From: Bacteroidales bacterium
GTDB taxonomy: Bacteria > Bacteroidota > Bacteroidia > Bacteroidales > 4484-276
Assembly: GCA_014860585.1 (NCBI GenBank)
Contig: JACZJL010000046.1
Coordinates: forward strand, 1-45,816
Length of the DNA: 45,816 bases
Reading direction: 5' to 3'
Positions 24,301 through 34,714 of the stretch are shown one piece after another. Position 1 is the first letter of the stretch, and every line of letters begins with the position of its first letter. A program made the translations under genes and the position numbers. The notes beneath the pieces are model-generated. The model saw only the letters and a list, made by a program, of their open reading frames with translations, was not told the origin of the DNA and did no database searches.

Positions 24301-27300
24301 TTGAGCTGCCCTATGAGGAAGATTTCACAGGTGTTACTACTGGTACCATCCCGGCTTGCTGGGAGGTTCAGGGTTTAGGTCTCACTAACTGGGGAGCAAC
24401 TGCAACCGCAAATGCAGGTGGTATATCACCCGAAATGAGATTATATTGGAGTCCGAGTTTCACAGGCTTATCCATGCTGGTATCGCCACCCATCAATACT
24501 ACGGGTGAAACTTCGATGCTCATCGAGTTTAAGCATTTCTTTGATTATTATGCAATACCTTATACTATTGGTTTGATGACCACAGGTGATGGTGTAAACT
24601 GGAACACCGTCTGGTCGGTGGTTGACCCGACTGCTAACGTTGGACCGGAAAGCCAGAGTATTGTCGTGACCTCTGCTGAAGGTGTAGGCTCTGCCAACTT
24701 CAGGTTTGCCTTCTTTGGCGATGGGTATAGTTTTAACATTGACAATTGGTACATTGATGATGTAAAAGCTTTTGTTCCTACATTTGGAATTCTAAGCGGT
24801 TACGTAACAGAAGCTACCAGGGGTCCGGTTGAAAATGCAAGGGTTTTCAGCGGAGTATATGAAGGCTTTACAGATGCTACCGGTTTCTATCAGATAGAAA
24901 ATGTACTGACCGGCCTCTATGATTTCACCTGCGAAGCCGAAGGTTACTTCTCTGTTGTAGCCGAAGGAGTTGAAATTCTTACTGATGTGACAACAACCCA
25001 GGACTTCACCTTAGGTTATGCTCAAATTGCTGTTGACCCTGAAATCATTCAGGAAACTTTACAGCCAGGCCAGGTGATGACAACGAACCTTACGATTTCC
25101 AATCCCATGGGAACGGAAACATTGACATGGAGTGCAGGTATCCAGCTATTAAGCGATGGCTTTGCAAGTAACCATAACCCCAAAATGGGTAATGTGAGTA
25201 TGCCTGCATCTTTCAGTCCTGAGCAAGCTGATGTTGCTGAGGTAAATACCCAAACTATGCGCACAATTGAAAATCCGGTTAATCCGGTTACTTTTGTAAC
25301 AGGTGATCCATCACGAGATTTACTCTGGGATAATGGTCCGTTTGTTACAAACCCGGGTGCAGGATCGGGTGGTTCTGACTATAGTAAGCTTCAGGATTTA
25401 AGCCTTGGCATGGCCACTTATGGTTCGGGAGCGCAAATATCAGCCGGTAATTCAATTGCTGACGATTTTGAAGTTACAGGAAATTGGACTGTGGAGACAA
25501 TGTCATTCTTTACATACCAAACTGGATCTACAACGACTTCAACCATTAACGATGTGAGGGTTAAGATTTATAATGGAAACCCAATGAGTGGTGGAACACT
25601 TATTTTTGGTGACTTCACTACCAACAGGTTACTTTCGACACAATGGACAAATTGCTGGCGTGTACTGGAATCTGCTCCGGCTGAAAACAGACCGATTATG
25701 AAGGTAGTTGCAGATATGTCTGGATTATCACTTACATCTGGTATATATTGGGTAGAGGTAAGCATGGGTGGTACTTTAGCTTCTGGCCCCTGGATTCCTC
25801 CGATCACAATTTTAGGCCAGACAACTACCGGTAATTCAATCCAATATCAAACTGCCACATCAGCCTGGGCTGCACTTGTTGATATTGGACCACAAGGTAT
25901 GCCTTTCCAGATCAATGGTACCGCGAGTGGTTTATGGATATCACTGGGTACTACTTCAGGTGTTGTAGGCCCCGGCGAATCGCAGGTGGTGGATGTTAAC
26001 CTGGACGCAACAGGACTTACCGACACTACTTACTACGCCAACATCAACATCAACCACAACGGACAGGTAGCCGGAAAAGCTACACTTACCGTTCCGGTTG
26101 AGATGACTGTAGCTTCTACCTTACCGCCGGTTGCCGCTACATTGGTGTCACCACCAAACAATGCAACCCTTGTATCGTTACAGCCCTACTTCGAATGGGT
26201 TAACGGCGCAGGTACAGCGTTCAACAGGCTGGTAATTACCACCGGTACACCGCCGTTTACACAGTCAGTGTTTACTTCCGACTGGTTCCTTGGCGAATCC
26301 TTCGACCTTGCCACAACAGCACTTGTTCTTGACAAGAAGAAAGCCTACAACTGGCAGGTCAGGTCGAGAAATGCCGCCGGTACTGTGAATAGTCCGCTCT
26401 GGAAATTCACTACCATCGGTGCCGGAACAATCACCGGTTTGGTCACCGATGCCTATACTTTACTTCCAATTGAAGGGGTTACTATTACCGCTGAAGCATC
26501 AAGGTACGAAACTACCACTGCAGCTGATGGAACTTATACATTAAGCGATGTGCTTGAAGGTACGTATGAAGTCATGGCCAGTATCGAAGGGTACATCCCA
26601 CAGTCGCAACCTGCTACGGTAAGCCACGGCGCAAACTACATAGCCAACTTCGAATTGAACATTATTGTTGACCCACCCACAGATTTAGTAGCTGTGGTGG
26701 AAAACTTTGTTAATGTGAACCTGACCTGGAATGAGCCGGGTTATGTTCCTCCCGTTGGTGGTGTTATCTTTGAAGATGATTTCGAAGCCTACACTGCAGG
26801 TCAACAGTTAGCCTGCCAGAACCCGACGGATTGGACTACCTGGTCAATTCTTCCGTGCAATGCGGTTGAAGACCCATATATTTCAAATCTTCAGGCGCAC
26901 AGCGGAGCTAATTCAGTAGTGATCGTTCAAAATAATGACCTGGTCAAAGATTTTGGCGATCAAATTACTACCGGTAAATACAGCATCAGTTTCTATGCTT
27001 ACATACCAACTGGAAAAACAGGATACTTCAATACTTTACAAGAGTTTACCGGCGGAACCTACGTATGGGGCATTGAAGTTTATTTCAACGCTGGCGGAGC
27101 TGGAAGTGTCAATCCAAACGGACCGCCAACAACCATTGGAACTTTTACCTGGCCTGTTGGTACCTGGTTTAAGGTTGAAAATATCGTCGACCTTGATCAG
27201 GATTTAACTGAACTCTGGGTTAACGGAAATCAGGTGATTACCTATCAATGGAGTCTTGGCGCTTATGCCCAAAATACAGGGCAGAATACACTTGAAGCCA

Positions 27301-30300
27301 ACGACTTCTTTGGTGCGGCCGCTACCGATGAGATGTATGTGGATGATTATGTATTCAGGGATTTAGCCGGTGGAGCAGGAGAACTTTATGAATTGTCCTA
27401 TCACCTCAATAATCCTCAAAATGGATACTATCAGTCATTCGATTATGGTTATGGTGTGGTTTACGATATCAGCGGTTTCACTAATGTAACAGTTGAAAAA
27501 GCTGATTTCCACCACGCATCATGGGGATTGTTGGGAACCTGGGATTACCAGTTGCATGTGGTTGACTGGAACACATTTACGCTGCTTTACTCAACGCCAG
27601 TGTTTCAGACGACCGGTAACGACCAGTGGGAGATTGACATTCCGCTGGGTTCTATCCCTGAAAATGGATTGGTTGGAATTTTCCTTGAACCACTTGGAAA
27701 TATTGCAACGGATGCATACCCGGATTTGAGTTCTGATAATGAACTTACTACAACCAACTCCTATTACGGAGCGCTAAGCAGTTTCTCAGGTATGGGTCTG
27801 AGTACAATCGGTAATTTCCTGATGAATCTCTGGATTATGGCTGATCCGCTGGATGGTGGAGAACGTTTACTTGTACAGGCGCCTATTCTTAATGGAGCAA
27901 CACCTGTTGCTCATACCAGCAGAATGGCCCCGGGAACCGGAACAGGACAGTTTGTTCCTAAAGAATATGTTGGAGCAGGCCGCGATTTACTTAGCTACAA
28001 CATTTACAGGAATGAAGAATTCCTCGCCAATACCGCCGAAACGGAATATGATGACCTTGGCCTTGATGGCGGCACCTATTATTATACGGTTACCGCTGTT
28101 TATGACGAAGGCGAATCAGAACCCGTTGGACCTGCAGGTGTTGTTATTTTGGCGCCTCCGGTATTGCTCAGCGCTGAACCTGATTACTACGGCGTTGAAC
28201 TCGTTTGGGAAGAAGGCTCGACTGTTCCTGAGACTTCTAACCTGACTGCAGGTATATCGGTTTCCGATACAGACCTCGAAGCTGCTGAAAAAATCAGCAA
28301 TAAAGCTTCCTATCAATCATCACTTAACGAAGTAAAATCAATCGAACGACTGGGTGTAGTAACCAACACCTGTGAAACAGCCGCTACTGCATTGGTAGGA
28401 TTGAATTCCGCACCAAACGCAGACTACTGGTATGAGTTCACCCCGACCGAAGATGCTGCCGTAACAATCTCTACATGCATCGATGGCCAGGAAGCTGATA
28501 CCTATGTCGTTGTGTATGATGCCTGTGGTGGGATTGTGGTAGCCGAAAATGATGACCTCAATGCTGCCTGTTCATTTTTCCCCTATGCATCTGCTGTAAC
28601 CTTTAATGCAACAGCAAATGTAAGCTACAAAATCTATTGGGATCCTTTCTGGGAAAGCCTTCCATTTGATTTCACCATCGAACTTGGCGAAATTTGTGTT
28701 GTTGAATGCCCGGTTGGTGGAGAACCCGAAGGGGAAGTTTGCCCTGGGAATGAATATGTGGATACTTTCAACGGCGGATGCAACTCTGATCCAGCCGTTT
28801 TCTCACCAATTACTGTTGATGTGCCGGTTTGCGGTACAGCAAGTAACTACACTTTAGCCGGAACCAGCCGCAGAGATACCGACTGGTATGAATTTGTTAC
28901 CGACGAGCCTGTTGTAGCTACATTTACCGTCAACTCCGAGTTCCCTTCAGTATTTGGGTTCATTCAACAAATAGTACCGGGTGTTCCGGGATGTGCTAAT
29001 ATTTCCGGATCGATTTCACCTTATGCACTAGGCATCCCATGTGAACCAGCTTTCGTTACCGTTAATCTGTTACCGGGAACCTATTACTTCTTTGTAAGCA
29101 TCAATGGTTTTACCGGTTATCCATGCGGAACGGCCAACAACTATGTTGCGACATTGACAACAGTGCCTTATTTTGCTGCATATTACAATGTTTTCCGTGA
29201 TGGAGTGGATATCGCCGATGTTTACACCGGAATGACCTACTATGACGATGACATCGTAAACGGCGAAGAGTATTGCTACACCGTTACTCATGTTGTTGCT
29301 CCCGGCGTCGAAACCGGCGAATCCAATGAACTGTGCGCAATGGTTCCCTACCTCCCGGAAATCAGCACCAACCCGACATCTCTGTTCAAATCATTGTATG
29401 TTGGCGAAACTGGGACTGAGATGCTGAGTGTTATCAATAGCGGATTGGGCGAGGTTGATTTTGAAGTTGCTGTAGTCTTTGCCAAGAATCCGGCAGCTGA
29501 TATCACTCAACCGGATCTTGTAGTTATGGATCCAAACTTTGTTCTGTCACCTGAAGCACGTGATGTTTGTACTGAAGTAGGAACTGTTAATCAGATAAAT
29601 ACTGCAGGATTTACACCACCATCAGACAATAGTAAAGATGAGTTGTACAGTAACGGACCACTCATTACAGGTCAATGCGCAACAACCCTTGCTCCTGAAA
29701 GCATGATCCAGGCTCCGGCAACGCTCTATGGATCCAACTTCAACCAGGTATTGGGCTACAGTGCTGCCGACGACTTTACCATTGCTGAAGGTACATGGAC
29801 CATCGAATCCTTTGATATCTTTGGTTATCAAACCAGTTCGGGTGTTGTACCAACAATAACAGCTGCATATATTCGTATTTGGGATGGCAACCCGATGGCA
29901 GGTGGTACTGTGATTTGGGGAGATATGACCACGAACAGGATGAGTTCAGTGGTATTTTCCGGTATTTTCAGAATTTCAGCAACAGAAACCTGTGGTACAG
30001 CCCGGCCAATAATGAAGATTACTGCTGCTACACCTGGTCTTATGCTTGAAGCTGGTACTTATTGGGTTGAGATGGCTGCAGCCGGAAGTCTTGCTTCTGG
30101 TCCATGGATCCCGCCAGTATCTATCGTTGGTCCACAACCAGTCGGAAATGCTCTCCAGAATACTCCTACCGGCTGGACAATTGTTGAAAGTCCTGCAGGC
30201 TCCGGTAATATTCTGACATGGCCATTTATCATCAATGGTTCTTCAGAAAATCCATGGTTGGTTGTTGAACCGGAATTTGGCAATATCAATGGTGTTGGTC

Positions 30301-33300
30301 AGGTTGATCTGACGGCTACCTTCGATGCTACCAATCTTGCATTTGGAACTTACTATGCCAACATCTTGGTAACCTCCAACGATCCGGTTAATCCTGTATT
30401 GACCGTTCCAGTTGAATTTGAAGTACTCGAAGACCTTGGGATGTTATCAGGTTATGTAACCGATATCATTGCAAAAGGCCCGGTTAGCGGTGTTACCATT
30501 ACTGCAGAAGAGTTGAGATACAGCACCGTTACCAATGAGTTGGGCTATTATGAAATGGCTTTACCTGTTGGTACCTACACTGTTACGGCAGCCAAAACCG
30601 GTTATGTTACCGAAACCGTGGCACCGGTCGAAATCCTGCTCGATCAGACCACCACACTTGACTTCCAGTTGGAGTTTGGTACACCAATTTTACTCTATGC
30701 AAATGGAGGAGTCGGTAGTATCAGCCTTGGATGGGAAGGAAATGCTGCGTACAGTAAAGATTATGCTGGCAGAATTTCTGCATCCAACATGGAAGAAAAA
30801 GGCGCCAGCTTCAATAAAGAGGCTGAATTACACGGTCCTACAGTGATTGTCCCTGAATCTACAGGTAGTCGCGCTGTAGGTGACGATTGCACCGATCCTA
30901 TCATTGTGGGTGCTTTGCCTTACACCGATGTAAATACTACCTGCGGAAGAGGCAATTCGTATAGTGAAACCTGCCTTGGAAGCTATGATGGTGGTGAGGA
31001 TATCATCTATCAAATCACACTTACTGAAGCCAAGACATTGTCAATCGCAATGACTACCACTACAACCTGGACCGGTATGTTGATCAGTGATGCATGTCCT
31101 CCAACTGCAACCTGCATTGCAACTGCAACAAATACGGGAGCAGGTGGGGTTACCATCAACGCTGAACTGGCTGCCGGCACCTATTACATCATGATTGATA
31201 CCTGGCCTTCACCTGATTGTATTCCTGATTTCACACTGACTATCACCGAAACGGTAATTGGTCCTGGTGAAGCCTGCACTACTGCATTCGATTATGGCGA
31301 TGTGGGTGATGACCCTGTAACGGGTTCTATCGTAGCAAACCAGGCTGTATGGTATAGCTTTACTGCCGATCAGAATTACAGCTCAGTTGACGTATCACTG
31401 TGTGGCTCCGATTTTGACACCAAACTGGAAGTTTGGGCAGCATGTGATGCCGGCGGTTATGCTTATTATAATGACGACAGTCCGGTTTGCGATACAAGAG
31501 CACTTCAATCACATATCACTACTGGTCCAATGACCCAGGGTACAACATGGTATGTAAAGGTTTATGGTTATGGATCTGCTTTTGGTAACTACATCCTTGG
31601 TATTACCGGAGCAGCACCTTGTGTTGTAACCTGTCCTCCGGGCGCATTAGCTGAAGGAGAGCCTTGTCCGGGAGATGAATATGTTGACCTGACCAATGGC
31701 GGCTGTAATTCAGATCCTGCAGTATTTACGCAAGTGAACTGCGGTGACGTTGTATGTGGAACTGCAAGTACCTATATGTTTGAAGGAACAAACCGCAGAG
31801 ATACTGACTGGTACGAACTCACGATTACTGAACCAAAAGCTGTAACCTTTACTGTTACCGCCGAGTTTCCTGTAATTGGTGGTTTGATCGAACAAATAGT
31901 ACCTGGTCAACCCGGGTGTGGCAATATCACCGGATATATAGCACCGTTCTTCTCTGGATTAGCTTGTGAAGAGATGATTATTGAAGTTGAACTGATTCCG
32001 GGTACTTATTACTTCTTCGTGGCTCCGGGTGTATTCAGCGGATATCCTTGTGGAATGAGTAACAATTATGTTGCTTCATGGGAATGTGCAGAAACTTTCA
32101 TAACTTACTACAATGTAATTCGCGATGGTGAAACTATTGCACAGACTTATCAAAACACCTATGTCGATACAGAGGTAATGCCTGATGTTGAATACTGCTA
32201 CACAGTAAGTCAGGAGATTATGCCTGGTGTTGTAACAGGAGAATCCAATGAATTGTGTGCTTCAGTGCTGTGCGCTACAGGCTGTGATTACACACTGAAC
32301 TTTACTGACAGCTGGGGCGATGGTTGGAATGGTGCAAGTGTTTCTATCTATCAATCTGGCGCTTTAATCGGTACTTATACATTGGCTGGCGGTTCATTTG
32401 GAACGGCAATGGTTACTCTATGCGATGCAACCTTGACTTCACTGGTTTGGAGTGTTGGCGCCTATGATGAAGAATGCGGATTTGAAATGCTTGATCCTGA
32501 AGGAAACGTTGTAACCAGCTTTGCTGCAGGATTTGCACCTCTGGCTGGTGAATTCTTCAGCTTTACGACTGCTTGTCCGGTCATTCCTACCCAAGATATC
32601 CTATTGCCACAAGGCTGGAGCGCATGGTCATCCTACATCGATCCGATGATGGATGCTGCATTTGCTGATGTAATTGATCCTGTTGTTGACGACATGATCA
32701 TCACGCAGTACTTCACCGATCTGTTCTATCCTGCTTATGGAATCAACACGATGGGTGACTTCAGCAATGCGCACGGTTACATTAGCAAGATGAATGCTGA
32801 AGCCGTGCTGACACTTGTTGGAGCTACTGTATCGCCAACGGTTGATCTTACCGCAGGCTGGAACCTCTTCCCGGTACTCGTACCTTGCAACTTAGATGCT
32901 GATGATGTGTTTGGTCAGATCCCTGGCCTCATTATTGCCTTCGAAGTAGCAGGTAATGGGATTTACTATCCGACAGCAGGTGTTTATACACTCGAAACAG
33001 TAGTACCTGGCAAAGCTTACTGGGTAAAAGTTGCCGGCGCTGCCAGCTTCACCTTCCCGGCTTGTGCCAAAGATGCTTCTTCAGGTTGGATTGCTCCATT
33101 GCGTCACAGCAATACTACCAACTGGAACGAAGTAACCTACACCGGACTGAGCCACATTGTTGCCTTTGACGAAAATGCAACATCAGGCCTCGTCGACGGT
33201 GATGTGATCGGCGCTTTCACCAGCAATGGTGTTTGTGCAGGTCTGACGGTTGTCAACGGAGAAACCGCTTCACTGGCACTCTTTGGTAATGACGTTACCA

Positions 33301-33728
33301 CTGCCGCCAACGACGGTTTCACCGAAGGCGAACCACTAAGCTTCAGGGTATACCGCCAGTCCAACGAGACCGAGTACATCCTCGATGTGACCTACAGCAC
33401 GCAGGCGCCCAACTACGACGGACTTTACGCTGTAAATGGCCTGTCGCTGGTTAAGGATATTGCGATGACTGCTACCGGAATCAGTGCACCTGAACTCAGC
33501 AATCTGACCATCTTCCCGAACCCGTCCACAGGTATCTTTAACGTGGCTGTTGATCATCTTTCAAAGAATATCAGCTACACTGTTACCGATGCCAAAGGAC
33601 AGGCCATCACCGAAGGCAGACTGAACGAGTCGCAGGTCATTGATCTGAGCGACCAACCGAAAGGTGTCTATTTCATCAGGTTTACCGGCGAAAATGTTCT
33701 CCGCGTGGAGAAACTTGTTGTCAGGTAA
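21330..33728 (+). CDS. Giant (4132 residues) T9SS-exported multidomain surface protein
   Basis: A signal peptide (about residues 1-21) is followed by a beta-sandwich region, then a Fibronectin III domain (237-327), a parallel beta-helix (about 331-800), FN3 pairs (about 804-987), a jelly-roll, MAM-like domain (988-1147) and carboxypeptidase-regulatory-like repeats (about 1153-1230, 1698-1778, 3036-3120). Further on come a LamG-like region (1811-2014), PPC-like Cys-rich domains (2347-2454, 3184-3427) and a DSWGDGWNG motif (about 3655). Two modules occur twice: one ending GPWIPP (about 1329-1534 and 2771-2975), and NGGCNSDPAVF...RRDTDWYE (near 2475 and 3455). The C-terminal sorting domain starts near 4054 with LTIFPNPSTGIFNV and ends LRVEKLVVR, directing type IX export. 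An adhesin role is inferred. Confidence 0.92.
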   Translation: MRKVTSLLLLMLIAIAMSVSGQLSVYEFSQSSGTYTPITGGAVHATDTWDDAMIPSIALGFTFNYLGVDYTQVTISPNGYVIFGGTATLGYSPISSTTAAPGCAAAIGRDLQGRTGSEIRSETIGSAGDYIYVVQWTDAKRYGTSYPDEYLDFQIRLYENGNKIEFVYGDFIGSAYATPVHPEVGLRGATNADYKNRTTATDWLATTSGAINTATCAITSTVIPPAGLSFLYSLASCPAPNTLVASNLTTTTADLGWTPFGTEALWNLEWGSAGFIPGAGTLVQGLTSPSYQLTNLTPVTNYEFYVQADCGTDEVSEWAGPYSFWTTADPLSGSYTINSTLPTGGTNFNNFTDFATAINLGGFAGPVIVDVVAGTGPYTEQIILGQLPNSSDVNTLTINGNGETLQYLSTNTNERATLKMNGTDYVTIDNMIFKSLGTLTTEYGFTVQLMNNADYNTFTNCEFITDLTTTSSNFAAFVTSNSATAATSAGLAASYLTVDNCTAIGGYYGLVVNGPTAAPYSMDNVITNNTIKDFHLYGLYLRGQNNGLFANNEISRPTRTTTGTLYMLYLTQNMSGSLIDGNHVFDLSPSVVSTSTAYGFYGTTVSADAGNELLISNNIVHGYGNMNSIQYGIYFSTLASSGNTRIYHNTIALDYINHSGSSVIRGIYHTGATALGIDIKNNIISILSNSTGAKHCIYLFTNTAVITSNYNVFNIGATAGTNYVGYFNAINYNLADWQTAGYDVNSIEADPLYIDLFGGNLMPQAAAIDNFGTDLLAFVPEDFYGVARTTTPDPGAIEFLPADCLAPSGLNLAGVTAESATIGWTANNGETMWNLEWGAAGYPFGTGTPLTGITANPYLIEGLTPETSYDVYVQADCSTDETSAWVGPFTFATPPSCLPPTDLGVIDLTATTATLIWTAGGDETLWNIEWGAEGFAQGSGTVVTGVNDTSYDLTGLTAQTGYDFYAQADCGSEAVSPWAGPFNFETPCAAFELPYEEDFTGVTTGTIPACWEVQGLGLTNWGATATANAGGISPEMRLYWSPSFTGLSMLVSPPINTTGETSMLIEFKHFFDYYAIPYTIGLMTTGDGVNWNTVWSVVDPTANVGPESQSIVVTSAEGVGSANFRFAFFGDGYSFNIDNWYIDDVKAFVPTFGILSGYVTEATRGPVENARVFSGVYEGFTDATGFYQIENVLTGLYDFTCEAEGYFSVVAEGVEILTDVTTTQDFTLGYAQIAVDPEIIQETLQPGQVMTTNLTISNPMGTETLTWSAGIQLLSDGFASNHNPKMGNVSMPASFSPEQADVAEVNTQTMRTIENPVNPVTFVTGDPSRDLLWDNGPFVTNPGAGSGGSDYSKLQDLSLGMATYGSGAQISAGNSIADDFEVTGNWTVETMSFFTYQTGSTTTSTINDVRVKIYNGNPMSGGTLIFGDFTTNRLLSTQWTNCWRVLESAPAENRPIMKVVADMSGLSLTSGIYWVEVSMGGTLASGPWIPPITILGQTTTGNSIQYQTATSAWAALVDIGPQGMPFQINGTASGLWISLGTTSGVVGPGESQVVDVNLDATGLTDTTYYANININHNGQVAGKATLTVPVEMTVASTLPPVAATLVSPPNNATLVSLQPYFEWVNGAGTAFNRLVITTGTPPFTQSVFTSDWFLGESFDLATTALVLDKKKAYNWQVRSRNAAGTVNSPLWKFTTIGAGTITGLVTDAYTLLPIEGVTITAEASRYETTTAADGTYTLSDVLEGTYEVMASIEGYIPQSQPATVSHGANYIANFELNIIVDPPTDLVAVVENFVNVNLTWNEPGYVPPVGGVIFEDDFEAYTAGQQLACQNPTDWTTWSILPCNAVEDPYISNLQAHSGANSVVIVQNNDLVKDFGDQITTGKYSISFYAYIPTGKTGYFNTLQEFTGGTYVWGIEVYFNAGGAGSVNPNGPPTTIGTFTWPVGTWFKVENIVDLDQDLTELWVNGNQVITYQWSLGAYAQNTGQNTLEANDFFGAAATDEMYVDDYVFRDLAGGAGELYELSYHLNNPQNGYYQSFDYGYGVVYDISGFTNVTVEKADFHHASWGLLGTWDYQLHVVDWNTFTLLYSTPVFQTTGNDQWEIDIPLGSIPENGLVGIFLEPLGNIATDAYPDLSSDNELTTTNSYYGALSSFSGMGLSTIGNFLMNLWIMADPLDGGERLLVQAPILNGATPVAHTSRMAPGTGTGQFVPKEYVGAGRDLLSYNIYRNEEFLANTAETEYDDLGLDGGTYYYTVTAVYDEGESEPVGPAGVVILAPPVLLSAEPDYYGVELVWEEGSTVPETSNLTAGISVSDTDLEAAEKISNKASYQSSLNEVKSIERLGVVTNTCETAATALVGLNSAPNADYWYEFTPTEDAAVTISTCIDGQEADTYVVVYDACGGIVVAENDDLNAACSFFPYASAVTFNATANVSYKIYWDPFWESLPFDFTIELGEICVVECPVGGEPEGEVCPGNEYVDTFNGGCNSDPAVFSPITVDVPVCGTASNYTLAGTSRRDTDWYEFVTDEPVVATFTVNSEFPSVFGFIQQIVPGVPGCANISGSISPYALGIPCEPAFVTVNLLPGTYYFFVSINGFTGYPCGTANNYVATLTTVPYFAAYYNVFRDGVDIADVYTGMTYYDDDIVNGEEYCYTVTHVVAPGVETGESNELCAMVPYLPEISTNPTSLFKSLYVGETGTEMLSVINSGLGEVDFEVAVVFAKNPAADITQPDLVVMDPNFVLSPEARDVCTEVGTVNQINTAGFTPPSDNSKDELYSNGPLITGQCATTLAPESMIQAPATLYGSNFNQVLGYSAADDFTIAEGTWTIESFDIFGYQTSSGVVPTITAAYIRIWDGNPMAGGTVIWGDMTTNRMSSVVFSGIFRISATETCGTARPIMKITAATPGLMLEAGTYWVEMAAAGSLASGPWIPPVSIVGPQPVGNALQNTPTGWTIVESPAGSGNILTWPFIINGSSENPWLVVEPEFGNINGVGQVDLTATFDATNLAFGTYYANILVTSNDPVNPVLTVPVEFEVLEDLGMLSGYVTDIIAKGPVSGVTITAEELRYSTVTNELGYYEMALPVGTYTVTAAKTGYVTETVAPVEILLDQTTTLDFQLEFGTPILLYANGGVGSISLGWEGNAAYSKDYAGRISASNMEEKGASFNKEAELHGPTVIVPESTGSRAVGDDCTDPIIVGALPYTDVNTTCGRGNSYSETCLGSYDGGEDIIYQITLTEAKTLSIAMTTTTTWTGMLISDACPPTATCIATATNTGAGGVTINAELAAGTYYIMIDTWPSPDCIPDFTLTITETVIGPGEACTTAFDYGDVGDDPVTGSIVANQAVWYSFTADQNYSSVDVSLCGSDFDTKLEVWAACDAGGYAYYNDDSPVCDTRALQSHITTGPMTQGTTWYVKVYGYGSAFGNYILGITGAAPCVVTCPPGALAEGEPCPGDEYVDLTNGGCNSDPAVFTQVNCGDVVCGTASTYMFEGTNRRDTDWYELTITEPKAVTFTVTAEFPVIGGLIEQIVPGQPGCGNITGYIAPFFSGLACEEMIIEVELIPGTYYFFVAPGVFSGYPCGMSNNYVASWECAETFITYYNVIRDGETIAQTYQNTYVDTEVMPDVEYCYTVSQEIMPGVVTGESNELCASVLCATGCDYTLNFTDSWGDGWNGASVSIYQSGALIGTYTLAGGSFGTAMVTLCDATLTSLVWSVGAYDEECGFEMLDPEGNVVTSFAAGFAPLAGEFFSFTTACPVIPTQDILLPQGWSAWSSYIDPMMDAAFADVIDPVVDDMIITQYFTDLFYPAYGINTMGDFSNAHGYISKMNAEAVLTLVGATVSPTVDLTAGWNLFPVLVPCNLDADDVFGQIPGLIIAFEVAGNGIYYPTAGVYTLETVVPGKAYWVKVAGAASFTFPACAKDASSGWIAPLRHSNTTNWNEVTYTGLSHIVAFDENATSGLVDGDVIGAFTSNGVCAGLTVVNGETASLALFGNDVTTAANDGFTEGEPLSFRVYRQSNETEYILDVTYSTQAPNYDGLYAVNGLSLVKDIAMTATGISAPELSNLTIFPNPSTGIFNVAVDHLSKNISYTVTDAKGQAITEGRLNESQVIDLSDQPKGVYFIRFTGENVLRVEKLVVR

Positions 33729-33750
33729 GCATTGATGAATATCAATACAA

Positions 33751-33787
33751 AAGAGGCTGTCTCAAAACTGAGACAGCCTCTTTTTTT
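33751..33787 (+). terminator. Strong Rho-independent terminator of the giant gene
   Basis: A 14-bp perfect stem (aagaggctgtctca with tgagacagcctctt, 33751-33764 and 33769-33782), a 4-nt loop, and a run of T to 33787. Confidence 0.95.
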
Positions 33788-34714
33788 ATCACTTTGATTC
33801 TGGAACAATTCGGCTGTTTTTCCTGTTTTGTGCGCGAGGTAAACGCTTTAAAAAGTCCCCATTGATATTCAATTGTTTATGATTATTTTTTGACAGATTT
33901 GGGTGCCCCGGTCATCTTTTCAATGTGAATTTACAGGTTAAATGGAGTTATTGCATGTTGGAAATAACTTCTTCTTTTGTCTTGACACAAAAGAAGCAAA
34001 AAGTCAATACTGAAAATTCTTTACGCGCAAAATCTACGGCAACAAACCTCTTGCGCGATCCAAGCCGGCAAGGCAAGCTATTGAATTTATTTTCCTTGCA
34101 GCGTATCTAAGTGCCTTGCCTTCCGGATCGCTCCGCAGGCCTGCGCACATGGTTCATTGCCTTGTTTTGCAGCGAAAAGAATTTAAGGTCGGTCCCAAAA
34201 GCCCACGTCATCAGCTCAGGGGATCGGCCTTATAAAAATTTCATACGTTTTCAAAGTGAGGATTCCAGCCTGGGGCATAGTAAGCAATACAGAAGCATGG
34301 GCAGGATTGTGCGGTGGAGCGGCTTGTATTGCGCGGGGAATCCGATCTGTAGAAAACAAGAAATTTTTATTAAGCCTTGATCTTTTGGTATCCCGCATGT
34401 GCGGGACCAAAAGTACGATTAAAAGGCAAGCATTCACTTTATTCGATGAAATTGAAATATGGGTGCCCCAACGCACAAAACAGGAGACAGCCTCTTTTTT
34501 TCTCTGATTGCTCCCGGAAGAATTCTGCTGTTTTTCACTTTGCCGCTATCTTTGTCGGAATTGTGCAAACATCACTCACTCCCCACCTTTTCATTCTTCA
34601 AAGTTGGGCAAGCCCACCTCCTCCTTCGTCAGATTTGCAAGCACCATTCCATCAATCCAATCCTCCATCAATCCATTCCTCCATCATTCCATGAATCCAC
34701 CACCCCATTCACTT
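33788..34714. repeat. Gene-free 0.9 kb repeat-like stretch with terminator half-copy and inverted ends
   Basis: No convincing gene is present. From 34485 the right half of the giant gene's terminator and about 50 bp beyond it (33770-33825) recur at roughly 80 percent identity. A 13-bp perfect inverted repeat, cctgttttgtgcg (33822-33834) and cgcacaaaacagg (34472-34484), bounds the DNA between, and gggtgcccc occurs near each end (33901-33909, 34461-34469). Inside are the hairpin cttcttttgt-cttgac-acaaaagaag (near 33970) and the palindrome tcccgcatgtgcggga (34391-34406). Positions 34640-34705 are ccatcaatcc/ccatcattcc words. Confidence 0.65.

Noticed and set aside
33925-34507. Several short plus-strand ORFs after the giant gene
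   Set aside because: They overlap repeat-like DNA, have no ribosome binding site or domain, and their translations look like read-through of palindromic intergenic sequence.
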